Below, piece by piece: positions 41,186 to 50,572 of a stretch of 61,267 nucleotides of DNA. This DNA is from Pontibacter pamirensis. Lineage in GTDB: Bacteria > Bacteroidota > Bacteroidia > Cytophagales > Hymenobacteraceae. The stretch spans positions 1 through 61,267 of the forward strand of contig NZ_SSNI01000035.1 in NCBI RefSeq assembly GCF_010015475.1, read 5' to 3'. The notes beneath the pieces are model-generated. The model worked only from the letters and a program-made list of their open reading frames with translations. It was not told the origin of the DNA and did not search any database. The stretch's first letter is position 1, and the number at the start of each line of letters is the position of its first letter. Position numbers and translations under genes: made by a program.

Positions 41186-43728
41186 AAGAAATAAAACTAC
41201 CCGAAATAGCTCTTGTACTGCTGGTGGGCCCAAGCAGCGCAGGCAAGAGCACGTTTGCAAAAAAATACTTCCTCGGCACCGAAGTCATCTCTTCCGACTA
41301 CTGCCGTGCCCTGGTGTCAGACGATGAGAACAATCTGGAAGCGACAGGCGATGCCTTTGACCTGCTGAATTTCCTGGCTTCCAAGCGCCTGAAGCGGGGA
41401 AAGCTGACAGTCATAGACGCGCTGAACCTGCACAAGGATGACCGGGCAAAGCTTGTACGACTGGCAAAGGAGAACTACGCCCTGGCTGCTGCCATCATGC
41501 TGGACACACCTATCCGGCAGCTGCAGGAGCGGCACGAAGTGCGCCCAGACCGCAACTTTGGCCGCCAGGTCATCGAGAAGCACTACGACATGTACAGGCG
41601 CACGCTCAAGAGCATCAAGCGCGAAGGCTTCAGCTACACCTACCAGGTTAGTCCGGAAGAGGAGCTAAGCATCGTGCGCCAGCCACTCTGGAGCAACAGG
41701 AAAGAAGAGACAGGCCCCTTCGATATCATCGGCGATATACACGGCTGTTTTGATGAACTGCAGGAACTGCTGACCGAGCTTGATTACAAAGTGGAGCAGC
41801 AGGCAAACGGGCATTACCAGATCAGCGGCCCTGCCGGAAGGAAAGTCATTTTCCTAGGCGACCTGACGGACCGGGGACCAAAGTCGCCGGAGGTGCTGCG
41901 CCTGGTGATGGACATGGTAAACAGCGGGCAGGCCTTGTGCATACGGGGCAACCACGACGATAAATTGCTGCGCTACCTGCAGGGTAAAAGCGTGAACCTG
42001 GACAATGGGCTGGACAAAACAGTGCAGCAGCTTGCCGCTACACCGGATGCTTTCAAAGAGAAAGTAAAAGCATTCCTGGACGGACTGATTGCGCATTATG
42101 TGCTGGACGAGGGGCAACTGGTAGTGGCGCATGCCGGTTTGCCGGAGCCAATGCACGGAAGGGCAGCCGCTGCTGTACGGGCCTTCTGCCTGTACGGGGA
42201 GACGACGGGCGAAGTAGATGAATTCGGCTTGCCCGTTCGCCATGACTGGGCGAAGAACTACCGTGGCAAGGCAAACGTCGTGTATGGCCATACGCCAGTG
42301 CCAGGCATCGACTGGCTCAACAACACCCTCAACGTCGACACAGGCTGCGTATTCGGCGGCAGGTTGACTGCGCTGCGCTACCCGGAGCGGGAGACAGTTT
42401 CGGTAGAGAGCAAAGCCGTATACAGCGAGCCGGTAAGGCCGGTTATGCCAAATACAGCGGCACAGGCGGCGCAGCAGGAATACGATGATATCCTGGACAT
42501 CGGTCCGCTAAGGGAGAAGTACATCGTGGAGACAGGCATCGGCAAGCGCGTTATTGTGCGGGAGGAGAATGCGGTGGCAGCCCTAGAGGTGATGAGCCGT
42601 TTTGCCATCGACCCGAAGTGGCTGGTATACCTGCCGCCTACCATGTCGCCACCCGAAACGAGCCAGCTGCCCGAGTACCTGGAGCACCCCCTGGAGGTGT
42701 TCAGCTACTACCGTAAAAACGGTGTGCGGAATCTAATTTGCGAAGAGAAGCACATGGGCTCCCGCGCCATCGCCGTGATATGCAAAGACCCGGAAGTGGC
42801 GGTGAAGCGCTTTGGCATGCACTCCCCTGCCCCAGGTATTATCTACACCCGCACAGGCCGCCGCTTCTTTCAGGACGAAGCAACTGAAAAGGCTTTCCTG
42901 GAGGTACTCCAGCGAGCCCTCACGGCGGCGGACTTCTGGGACAGGTTCGAAACGGATTGGGTGTGCCTGGACGGGGAGCTGCTGCCCTGGTCATCCAAAG
43001 CGAAAGACCTCATCATAAACCAGTACGCGGCCGTAGGAGCCTCAGCTTCCAACGCACTGGAAAGAGCGCATGACGTGCTGCAGCAAGCGCAATCTCGTGG
43101 CTTGGAGGTAGGTGTCATGTTGGAGAATGTAGCACAGCGGACGCAGGCCATCGACAAATATATTGCTTCCTACCACCACTATACCAGCGAAACGGAAGGT
43201 ATTGAAGGCATGGCCTTCGCTCCTTTCCACATTCTGGCAACCGAAGGGAAGGTGCATGCAAACCAGCAGCACACCTGGCACATGGAAAAACTAGCGGAAG
43301 TATGCCGCCAGGACGAGCTTTACCTCCTGATGACCAGCCACCGCTTCGTGAACCTGGAGGATGAGGAAAGTATTAACACCGCCGTCAGCTGGTGGACAGA
43401 ACTCACAAAGGCAGGTGGCGAAGGCATGGTGGTTAAGCCGCTGGACTTTGTGTCAACCAACAAAGACAGGCTGATACAGCCCGCCATGAAGTGCCGCGGC
43501 AGCGAGTATCTGCGCATTGTCTACGGCCCGGAGTATGACCTGAACGGCAACCTGGAGCGCCTGAAGCAGCGCCACGTAAAGGCGAAGCGGGAGCTGGCCC
43601 TTCAGGAGTTCGCCCTGGGCCTGGAGTCGCTGGAGCGCTTTGTGCGGAAGGAGCCGCTGCGCCGCGTGCATGAGTGCGTGTTCGGCGTGCTGGCACTCGA
43701 GAGCGAGGCGGTGGATCCGAGGTTATAA
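41182..43728 (+). CDS. pnkp: Polynucleotide kinase-phosphatase-ligase Pnkp
   Basis: An 848-aa three-domain RNA-repair enzyme of the usual length. The 5' kinase has P-loop GPSSAGKST (about 15) and ISSDYCR. The metallophosphatase has GDIHGCFDEL (about 184), LGDLTDRGP and RGNHD. The ligase domain has the adenylated Lys in CEEKHMGSRA (about 522), with later motif EGMVVKP (about 750). It heals 5'-OH and 2',3'-cyclic phosphate ends and, with Hen1, seals cleaved tRNAs. It overlaps hen1 by 4 nt and must work with it in a Pnkp-Hen1 heterotetramer, as known for the family. Confidence 0.97.
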   Translation: MKEIKLPEIALVLLVGPSSAGKSTFAKKYFLGTEVISSDYCRALVSDDENNLEATGDAFDLLNFLASKRLKRGKLTVIDALNLHKDDRAKLVRLAKENYALAAAIMLDTPIRQLQERHEVRPDRNFGRQVIEKHYDMYRRTLKSIKREGFSYTYQVSPEEELSIVRQPLWSNRKEETGPFDIIGDIHGCFDELQELLTELDYKVEQQANGHYQISGPAGRKVIFLGDLTDRGPKSPEVLRLVMDMVNSGQALCIRGNHDDKLLRYLQGKSVNLDNGLDKTVQQLAATPDAFKEKVKAFLDGLIAHYVLDEGQLVVAHAGLPEPMHGRAAAAVRAFCLYGETTGEVDEFGLPVRHDWAKNYRGKANVVYGHTPVPGIDWLNNTLNVDTGCVFGGRLTALRYPERETVSVESKAVYSEPVRPVMPNTAAQAAQQEYDDILDIGPLREKYIVETGIGKRVIVREENAVAALEVMSRFAIDPKWLVYLPPTMSPPETSQLPEYLEHPLEVFSYYRKNGVRNLICEEKHMGSRAIAVICKDPEVAVKRFGMHSPAPGIIYTRTGRRFFQDEATEKAFLEVLQRALTAADFWDRFETDWVCLDGELLPWSSKAKDLIINQYAAVGASASNALERAHDVLQQAQSRGLEVGVMLENVAQRTQAIDKYIASYHHYTSETEGIEGMAFAPFHILATEGKVHANQQHTWHMEKLAEVCRQDELYLLMTSHRFVNLEDEESINTAVSWWTELTKAGGEGMVVKPLDFVSTNKDRLIQPAMKCRGSEYLRIVYGPEYDLNGNLERLKQRHVKAKRELALQEFALGLESLERFVRKEPLRRVHECVFGVLALESEAVDPRL

Positions 43729-43899
43729 GAGTAGTTTATCAAAAGCTATTTTGGTACTGCCAGGTTTCAGTGGTGTTTCCCTCTACATCATTGAAGCCTG
43801 GCAGTTCTCTTTTCTCTGCGTTTCTTTGTCGCCACAACTTATCCATTATTTCTTTGTGACTATGTTGAATTCATAAGAAAAACCTTAATTGCTAGTCCA

Positions 43900-45005
43900 A
43901 TGGAAAACACCAAGCTCACCCGGCAGGAGCTGCACAGGCAGGTGTGGTCAGAACCCATGATCAGCATTGCCAGAAAATTTGAAGTGTCGGATTATGAACT
44001 GCGTAAACTGTGTAAGAAGTTACAGATCCCTACTCCGAGATCAGGACACTGGCAAAAGGTCAGGACTGGAAAGACAGTTCCTGTCCCTGAACTACCCGCA
44101 GATGCTTCAAGAGAGCAAGAAATTGATTTGAGAGCCATTACTGCACCTAGAGGCTCTTTGAAGCCTTTGGCTCTATTGCAGAAGGAAATTGAAGAGAATC
44201 TGAAAGGCATGCTAAAGGTACCAACCCGCCTTACCAATCCAGATAAGCTTATTACTGCATTCCAAGCCAACATCGAGGAGCGAAGCCGAAAATACCGTTT
44301 CACCGGTTTAATTAACCCACATTATGGTTTCATGGACATAAAAGTCTCAAAACGTCTCCTCTCTCGTACGCTTATTTTAATGGACACCCTAATATAGGCC
44401 CCAAAAGCCAGAGGCCACACAATGGAGGTGGGGAGCTATGGGAACAACATTCGTGTCGGGGAGGAAAGGTTTGAAGTCGCCATCAGAGAAAAGCTCAAAA
44501 GATCAGATGAAATCAAAAAAGGAAATTACTCCTATGATTACACTCCAACAGGATTACTTGTACTCTGGGTTGGCAGGCACTGGAGCGGGAGAGAGTGGCA
44601 GGATGGTAAGCAATGATGTTAGAGAGCAGGCTCTCCAACATCATTGCTTACCTGGAGCTAAAGGCTAAGAAAGAAGAGGAGTTCAGGCTGAACGCACAGA
44701 AAGCCAATGCAGCCCGTCTTGAAAAGGAGCGGATATTACGGGAGCAGGAGGCACGCAAGGAACAGGAGCTGGCCAGTTTCAAGAGGCTGCTTCAGCACTC
44801 GAAACGGTGGCATAAGACCCAGGTGCTGCGGGAATACATAGCTTCTGTAGCCTAGCAGGCCAAGGCAACTGATACTTCAAATCATGAATTGAAACAATGG
44901 CTCGTGTGGGCAAAACAAAAGGCAGACTGGTATGACCCTCAGGTAAACAGCCCGGATGATATAGACAAAGACACGCTTTCGCCTAAAAAGAAAGCTTCAT
45001 CTTAA
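43900..45005 (+). pseudogene. Broken gene for an HTH-start hypothetical protein
   Basis: The first frame (43900-44397) begins TRQELHRQVWSEPMISIARKFEVSDYELRKLCKKLQIPTP, a helix-turn-helix-like start found in a family of uncharacterised mobile-element proteins. After an in-frame TAG at 44395-44397 the same frame continues as coding-like sequence (ARGHTMEVGSYGNN) to about 44610. It then shifts by one base into RLSNIIAYLELKAKKEEEFRL, meets another TAG after IASVA and ends at 45005. The intact protein would be about 365 aa. Two stops and one shift make it a pseudogene. It marks the junction between the RNA-repair cargo and the mobilisation module. Confidence 0.75.
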
Positions 45006-45290
45006 AAGTAAAGGCATCTCTCGCCACTTCATTATCTTCTTTTCAGCTGGTCTTAGAATTAATACAAAAATGTGTGCCTCTATGAATATGTAGAAGCACC
45101 AGTTCATGCCTATACCTACATCACGGCTCCTGTTGCTTTAGTTTATAAAAGCTACTGCGTGTTCTTTGTTGTTGTTACGCTTTGGTTTATATTGAGATAG
45201 TGAAGAAGTAGAGACAAGCTACCAACACAGGTACCTTGAACCTTCCTTCGTTTCTCAGCTCCCGGATGGCCGTCATAAAACCACCGCATC

Positions 45291-46256
45291 ATGAAGCACC
45301 TGAAGAAGTTTCTGACCCGCCTGCAGACCTTTGAGCTCCACCTTGTCGAGAGGAAGATGCCTGTAGGCCCTTTTGGCCAACAGGTGAAGACAGGCTACGA
45401 CCTCAGGCATGAGACGCATTACGACGAGGCCGCTGTTTTCGAAAGTGAGCTCAAGCTCCTCTCTGAGATGGCCGCACTCGATCTGCTTTCCCTCCACCAC
45501 AGGCAGCTGCAAGTGGTTTTGGAGCAAATCACCGGGATAGAGGAGCGGTTTAGGGCCTTTTGGGTCAACTTTCACAACCACACCCTGGACTATGGGCAGG
45601 TCTATCCAGCTGGTTACCTGCATCAGATGAACCTGCCTGACCTGTTTGTCATACACAACCTGCAGCCCTTCTATGCGCACGTAGAGGTTCGCGAGGAGTT
45701 GGTCGATGACCTGAGTGAGTCGGTCAAGCTACGGGAATCCTTGCTGGCCAAATTTATCCGGAGTGTAACGGCCCTGCTACCCGCCCCGGAGGAGCAGGAT
45801 TCTCTCCCGCTTGAACCCGCCCCTGCCAGGCCTGTTACAGGTTATCCTCACTTTGTGGATGGGGTAACGGAGAAGCTCTTTGAAATCTTCAAGGGATATT
45901 TCACCCCGGAGGACCAGGAGCAGCTGCTGCCCCTCCTGCAGGAGAACCAATCCCCCTCCTCCCCCCTGCTCTTTCACGGGAACGGCAATCAGCTGGCCGA
46001 CGCCTTCAAACAGCTCTACGAAGCCAATCTTCTCGTGGGCTGTCTGAAAGGAGAGCTCGAGGCATGGATATCTGCAAACTTTGCTTATGTGTACCGAAAG
46101 CAGCAAAGAACCCTGCCGCCTAACTACCTGGCCGCCATCATCTCCTCCAACGCCAAGCCCTGCCAGTCTCCTATCCTGGACGTGCGGAAGCAGCCGGACG
46201 GCACCTACACCGTCTTTCCCGTTGTCCGCACTCAAAAAAACTACACTATCCAGTAA
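45291..46256 (+). CDS. Hypothetical protein of the mobilisation module, 321 aa
   Basis: A soluble helical protein without signal or membrane segments. The N-terminal half (about 1-165) contains long amphipathic helices. After a Pro-rich linker (about 170-185), the C-terminal half ends with ISANFAYVYRKQQRTLPPNYLAAIISSN. That arrangement resembles regulatory RteC-like proteins of Bacteroidota elements, but the likeness is too weak to name it. The gene lies directly upstream of the excisionase-like gene on the same strand and is likely part of the mobilisation/replication operon. Confidence 0.6.
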   Translation: MKHLKKFLTRLQTFELHLVERKMPVGPFGQQVKTGYDLRHETHYDEAAVFESELKLLSEMAALDLLSLHHRQLQVVLEQITGIEERFRAFWVNFHNHTLDYGQVYPAGYLHQMNLPDLFVIHNLQPFYAHVEVREELVDDLSESVKLRESLLAKFIRSVTALLPAPEEQDSLPLEPAPARPVTGYPHFVDGVTEKLFEIFKGYFTPEDQEQLLPLLQENQSPSSPLLFHGNGNQLADAFKQLYEANLLVGCLKGELEAWISANFAYVYRKQQRTLPPNYLAAIISSNAKPCQSPILDVRKQPDGTYTVFPVVRTQKNYTIQ

Positions 46257-46342
46257 GATACAGGTAGGATAGGGCATGACCTTCTTGCAACCCTTCCAAA
46301 CAAGTCCCTACCATTGCAGCACAAACCAAAAACAATGCTGTT

Positions 46343-46678
46343 ATGGAAAACTTCACCTTTGAGCAACTGCCGCAGGCCATGCGCCTGCTGCATGAGAAAA
46401 TGAATCACCTGGAGCGCCTGCTGGAGGAGCGTCACCCCCAACAGGAGCAGGAGGACATCTTCAACGTCAGCCAGGCTGCCGCCTTCCTCCATCTTTCCGT
46501 TGCCACGCTTTACATGAAAGTCAGCCGCAGGGAGGTTCCTGTCAGTAAGCGGGGGAAGCGGCTCTACTTTTACAAAAGCGAGCTGGCTGAGTGGATACGG
46601 CAGGGCCGGAACAAAACCGTTGCCGAGATAAGGCAGGAAGCAGGGCAGCTTATTCTCAGCAAAAGAAATAAGGTCTGA
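46343..46678 (+). CDS. Excisionase-like helix-turn-helix protein
   Basis: A 111-aa protein with a coiled N terminus (about 1-40) and a MerR/excisionase-type HTH at about 42-95 (FNVSQAAAFLHLSVATLYMKVSRREVPVSKRGKRLYFYKSELAEW). Proteins of this type sit before the helicase/primase genes of Bacteroidota mobilisable elements. They direct excision or activate the operon. It lies 18 nt upstream of the helicase gene, in the same direction. Confidence 0.82.
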   Translation: MENFTFEQLPQAMRLLHEKMNHLERLLEERHPQQEQEDIFNVSQAAAFLHLSVATLYMKVSRREVPVSKRGKRLYFYKSELAEWIRQGRNKTVAEIRQEAGQLILSKRNKV

Positions 46679-46696
46679 CCTTTAATCCACTGGCTC

Positions 46697-47926
46697 ATGG
46701 AAGAGACAGAACCCTTCGCCCTGGGCGCGCCGGAGAGCTACATCCGGGTGCAGACCTCCTACTACAAGCGCTGCCGCCAGCCCACCATCCAGGGAGACTA
46801 TGTGGAGCTGTGGATTCCCTGGTCTTCAGAGACACTCCGCCAAGACCTTCCGCGCAAGGAGGTAAAGAGGATTCGCCGCTTCGACGGCTTCTGCTGCGTG
46901 CCCAGCCACCTGCACTACCAGGAGGCGGTGGGAAACTTCTACAACCTCTACCATCCGCTGCCCTGGCAGCCGGAGGAGGGCCCCTGCGAGCAGACCCTGT
47001 TCTTTCTGAGGCACATCTTCGGAGAGCAGTATGAATTAGGGTTGGATTACCTGACACTCCTGTACCGGAGCCCCACGCAGCACCTGCCGGTGCTGTGCCT
47101 GGTGTCCCGGGAGCGCAAGACGGGAAAGACCACCTTTCTCAACCTGCTCAAGCTCATATTCGGCCGCAACGTGACCTTCAACGGCAACAGCGACTTCCGG
47201 TCACAGTTCAACTCCGACTGGATGAACACACTCCTCATCGCCGTGGACGAGGTGCTGCTTGGGCGTAAGGAGGACTCGGAGAAAATCAAGAACCTTAGCA
47301 CGGCCCGCACCGCCAAAATAGAAGCCAAAGGCAAGGACCGCCGCGAAACAGAGTTCTTCGGCAAGTTCGTGCTCTGCTCCAACAACGAGGAGGACTTCCT
47401 GGTGATTGAGCCTACCGAGACGCGCTACTGGGTCAGGAAAGTGCCGCCGCTGGAGCGGGAGAACATCCACCTGCTCAGCCAGATGAGGCAGGAGGTCCCG
47501 CAGCTCCTGCACCTGCTGCTGAGGCGGCCGCTGTCTGTTCCGCAGGGGCTGACGCGTATGTGGTTCTCCGAAAAGCAGCTTCGGACGGACGCGCTGCTGC
47601 GCGTGATGCAGGGCAGCCGCAACAAGGTGGAGACAGAGCTGCTCCTGCTGCTCCGGGAGCTTTTCGAGGCCACCGGGGACGGGCAGATGTGCTTTACGGC
47701 AAAGGACATGCTTGAGCTGCTCCGGCGGCACATGCCCCGCCTCTCGCGGCAGGAGGTGCGCCGGGTGCTGCAGCGGGAATGGGGCCTGGTGCCGGCAACG
47801 AACAGCCTGAGCTACCAGACCTACCGTTACGACGCGCAGGGCGAGCCCTGCCAGGTACGGCTCACCGGCAGGTTCTACAGCGTTTCCCAGAGCTGGCTCA
47901 GGCAGCGGTTTGATGAGGACGGCTGA
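46697..47926 (+). CDS. Primase-helicase family protein (DUF5906-like SF3 helicase)
   Basis: A 409-aa replication protein. The ATPase core is at about 120-270 with Walker A SRERKTGKTTFLNLLK (about 137-152), Walker B LLIAVDEV (about 178) and a sensor-like FVLCSNNEEDF (about 222). The C terminus (about 300-400) is a likely winged-helix region. Such proteins start element replication together with the Toprim primase found next. Downstream, 7 copies of GATGAG/CTCATC lie between the two genes. GC content is high, as in the rest of this module. Confidence 0.82.
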   Translation: MEETEPFALGAPESYIRVQTSYYKRCRQPTIQGDYVELWIPWSSETLRQDLPRKEVKRIRRFDGFCCVPSHLHYQEAVGNFYNLYHPLPWQPEEGPCEQTLFFLRHIFGEQYELGLDYLTLLYRSPTQHLPVLCLVSRERKTGKTTFLNLLKLIFGRNVTFNGNSDFRSQFNSDWMNTLLIAVDEVLLGRKEDSEKIKNLSTARTAKIEAKGKDRRETEFFGKFVLCSNNEEDFLVIEPTETRYWVRKVPPLERENIHLLSQMRQEVPQLLHLLLRRPLSVPQGLTRMWFSEKQLRTDALLRVMQGSRNKVETELLLLLRELFEATGDGQMCFTAKDMLELLRRHMPRLSRQEVRRVLQREWGLVPATNSLSYQTYRYDAQGEPCQVRLTGRFYSVSQSWLRQRFDEDG

Positions 47927-47964
47927 TTCCGCCTGCATCCTACTGTATATCAATCATTTACTTA

Positions 47965-48098
47965 CTCATCAAGGTGTTTTTTAATTTGATGAGAAATGAT
48001 GAGAACGATGAGTTTCCTCATCATACAGAAAAAGCCTGATGAGGGCATGATGAACATGTATATTACTTAGATTCAACCCCTTGCATAATACCCTCATC
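47965..48098. repeat. Iteron-like GATGAG/CTCATC cluster, candidate replication origin
   Basis: Seven copies of the hexamer in both orientations occur within 134 nt: CTCATC at 47965, 48017 and 48093, and GATGAG at 47988, 47998, 48007 and 48038. The AT-rich spacer lies between the helicase and primase genes, where a replication origin would be expected. Confidence 0.5.
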
Positions 48099-48165
48099 AC
48101 CCCATCGGAATCCCGCCGGGTCTCAGGATGTCAGTTTTTAAGCTTGCTTATGAAAGGAAAAAGAT

Positions 48166-49098
48166 ATGAATATTCAGCAGATCAACAACGCATTGTCCAT
48201 TACGGACTACCTGGCCAGTCAGGGCATTCAGCCTGTCCGCAGGAAGGGGGGCGACTGGTGGTACGTCTCCCCTATCCGCCCCGCCGAATACTCTCCCTCC
48301 TTTAAGGTCAGCACCAAACTCAACCGCTGGTACGACCACGGCACCGGGGAAGGCGGAAAGGTATTTGACCTGGCCCTGCGCCTCCATCCCACCGGTACTA
48401 TCCAGGAAACTATCAAAAGCCTCTTCAGCCAGTTTTTTCTTTCACAAGCAAATGATGTTCCAGGCCTAAAGCAGGGTGAGCGTCACCCAGCCAAGGTCAG
48501 TCAGAACAGGGCGCATGCTCCTGAACCCGGCATCACTGTCCTGGACGTGCAGGAGCTGGGCCAAAGCAGTCACCTTACCTGTTACCTGCGCAAACGGGGC
48601 ATCCGGCTGTCCACCGCCAAGCCCTACTGTAAGGAAGTGAAATTTGTCATAGAAGGCAGGGAGTACCAAGCCATCGGGTTCGGGAACCGCTCCGGCGGGT
48701 ACGAGCTGCGCAGCGCCTGGTTCAAGGGCTCCTCCTCCCCCAAGGACATCACTTTCGTGGACAACGGCTCCGGCACTGTCTGCCTGCTGGAAGGGTTTAT
48801 GGATTTCCTCTCACTGCTGGAGCTAAAGTCGCAGCACCCTGACAAGTCGAACTTCCTGGTTCTGAACTCTGCCTCCCTCACAGACAGGAGTCTTGGGCTG
48901 CTACGGCAGCACCAGGGGGTATACTTCTTCCTGGACCGGGACCAGGCCGGTAGGCGGGTAGCGGAGTCGCTGCAATGTTCAGGAGTGGAGGGCATCGACT
49001 GCTCCGCCTTTTACAACGGCCACAAGGATGTGAACGAATATTTGGCAGCCAGGAGGAACAGGGCAAGACGGCATCGCCGAAGGCCCGGCCATCTATAA
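48166..49098 (+). CDS. Toprim-domain DNA primase of the mobile element
   Basis: A 310-aa primase. The N-terminal CHC2-like region (about 1-75) has GGDWWYVSPIRPAEYSPSFKV and NRWYDHGTGEGGKVFDLAL, in which Cys ligands of the usual zinc finger are missing. The Toprim core is at about 200-290, with VCLLEGFMDFLSLLEL (Glu about 210), FFLDRDQAGRR (DxD about 254) and KDVNEYL. It fits the primases of Bacteroidota mobilisable elements. It is in operon-like order with mobC and mobB. Confidence 0.85.
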   Translation: MNIQQINNALSITDYLASQGIQPVRRKGGDWWYVSPIRPAEYSPSFKVSTKLNRWYDHGTGEGGKVFDLALRLHPTGTIQETIKSLFSQFFLSQANDVPGLKQGERHPAKVSQNRAHAPEPGITVLDVQELGQSSHLTCYLRKRGIRLSTAKPYCKEVKFVIEGREYQAIGFGNRSGGYELRSAWFKGSSSPKDITFVDNGSGTVCLLEGFMDFLSLLELKSQHPDKSNFLVLNSASLTDRSLGLLRQHQGVYFFLDRDQAGRRVAESLQCSGVEGIDCSAFYNGHKDVNEYLAARRNRARRHRRRPGHL

Positions 49099-49149
49099 GG
49101 CCTTCCTCTTCAGAAGCTTTTTTAAAGCGTCTCTTAAGTAGGGAGCAAG

Positions 49150-49235
49150 TTTGTGTTTTTGTCATACAAAAACCTCCTCACGGCCAGTGGCCACGACCTG
49201 TGTTCCCGGTGGTCGCAACAGGGAAACATCATATC
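49150..49235. other. Candidate oriT region upstream of mobC
   Basis: Short inverted repeats cluster before mobC: TTTTTGT-CAT-ACAAAAA (49156-49172), GGCCA-GT-GGCC (about 49182) and CGACC/GGTCG (about 49194-49215). Relaxase nick sites often lie beside such repeats next to mobC, but no nick sequence can be identified by eye. Confidence 0.3.
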
Positions 49236-49254
49236 ACCTCAAAGAAAGAAGGAC

Positions 49255-49647
49255 ATGGAAACGAATGCAGCCGAGCGGCAGGGCCCGCCGCTAAAGAAAG
49301 GTGGCCGCCCCACCAAGAGAGTGAAGCGAAGCTGTACAGTGGTAGTGCGGATGACGGAGACAGAGCGGCTCCTGGTAAATGGTAAGGCCCGGGAGGCGGG
49401 CATACGCACCTCGGCATGGTTCCGGGCGGCGGCCAAAAAGGCGGTAGTAGTGGCGCGGCTCCCCCCCGAGGAGGCTGCCCTGTTGCGCATGCTCTCAGGG
49501 CTTGCCAACAACCTCAACCAGCTCGCCCGCCTGGCTCACCGCGAGGGGCTGCTCTCTGTGCAGGGTAAGTGTCGCCAGGCCCTTGACGAGATAGACCGCC
49601 TGCTTCAAAGTCTACGTAAAGATGATAGGAAAAGTGATAACGGGTAA
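49255..49647 (+). CDS. mobC: MobC-type relaxosome accessory protein
   Basis: A 130-aa protein. A basic N terminus (KKGGRPTKRVKRS) is followed by a ribbon-helix-helix-like segment (VVRMTETERLLVNGKAREAGIRTSAWFRAAA). The MobC helix GLANNLNQLARLAHREG then follows (about 85-101). It binds oriT and helps the relaxase. I chose ATG 49255 because it follows a good AGAAAGAAGGA site, while the upstream ATG 49153 lacks one. It overlaps the relaxase start by 26 nt. Confidence 0.88.
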   Translation: METNAAERQGPPLKKGGRPTKRVKRSCTVVVRMTETERLLVNGKAREAGIRTSAWFRAAAKKAVVVARLPPEEAALLRMLSGLANNLNQLARLAHREGLLSVQGKCRQALDEIDRLLQSLRKDDRKSDNG

Positions 49648-50572
49648 GAGCTTCTCGGGCTGCGTGCGCTATGTGGTGCAGAAGGAAGGGGCTCGAGTAC
49701 TGGATGCGGAGGGTATCCGGACGGATACCGTCTCTGCCATGGTCGCTGACTTCAACCTGCAGCGTAGCTTGAACCCGGAGCTAGGGAAGGCGGTGGGCCA
49801 TATTGCTCTGAGTTGGAGCACGCAGGATAGGGACAAGCTAACACCTCAGATAATGGCTGAGCGGGCACGGGAGTACCTGGAGAAGATGCAGATCAGGGAC
49901 ACACAATACCTCATCGTCGAGCACCGCGACCGGGAGCACCCGCACCTGCACATCGTCTACAACAGAGTAGACTTCCAGGGCAGGACAATCACAGACAAAT
50001 TAGAGCGGAGACGCAACGCCAAGTTGTGTCGGGAAATGACCATCCGCTACGGCTACTACTTGGCGCCGGGCAAGGAGCAGGTGAACCGCCAGCTCCTCAC
50101 GGGGGCTGATAAGCTGAAATATGAATTGCACGACACTATCAAAGAGGCAGTGGGCAAGGCAAAGAACTGGCAGGAAATGGAACGGCTGCTCCAGGCTAAA
50201 GGCGTCACCCTCCACTACAAATACCGGAGGGGAACAGACCAGGTGCAGGGCGTAAGTTTCTGCGAAGGGAATCTCAGCTTCAGGGGCTCCAGGATTGATA
50301 GGAGCCTGAGTTACGGGGCCATCAGCAAACAGCTGGAGAGGAACAGGCAGCAGGAACAGCAGTTCACAACTGCTCTGAGGCCGCAAACCTCATATAACCA
50401 AAGTCCTACTCCCTCACTCATCTCGCAGCAGTCCTCTTCGCTTTACACCATATTTATCCCGACCAGGGACTTACTGGCTCCCTCTATTGGAGAGGCTGAG
50501 CAAACAGCACACATGGTTGAATATGAACTGAGGAAGAAGAAACGTAAAAAGAAAAGGAGAAGACACCTATGA
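49622..50572 (+). CDS. mobB: Relaxase / mobilisation nuclease (MOBP type)
   Basis: A 316-aa relaxase that nicks oriT and pilots the transferred strand. The N-terminal Tyr region is FSGCVRYVVQKEGARVL. The HUH metal motif is HRDREHPHLHIVYNRVD (about 100-116), with HIALSW (about 60) before it. The C-terminal tail is very basic (KKKRKKKRRRHL). The length is typical of small Bacteroidota MobB proteins. No type IV secretion or coupling protein is visible, so the island would be mobilised by another element. The next gene overlaps by 4 nt. Confidence 0.92.
   Translation: MIGKVITGKSFSGCVRYVVQKEGARVLDAEGIRTDTVSAMVADFNLQRSLNPELGKAVGHIALSWSTQDRDKLTPQIMAERAREYLEKMQIRDTQYLIVEHRDREHPHLHIVYNRVDFQGRTITDKLERRRNAKLCREMTIRYGYYLAPGKEQVNRQLLTGADKLKYELHDTIKEAVGKAKNWQEMERLLQAKGVTLHYKYRRGTDQVQGVSFCEGNLSFRGSRIDRSLSYGAISKQLERNRQQEQQFTTALRPQTSYNQSPTPSLISQQSSSLYTIFIPTRDLLAPSIGEAEQTAHMVEYELRKKKRKKKRRRHL

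Noticed and set aside
43900..45005. Stop-codon recoding (TAG as amino acid)
   Set aside because: A frameshift is also present in the same gene. Other genes here end at TAG normally, and no recoding tRNA is visible.
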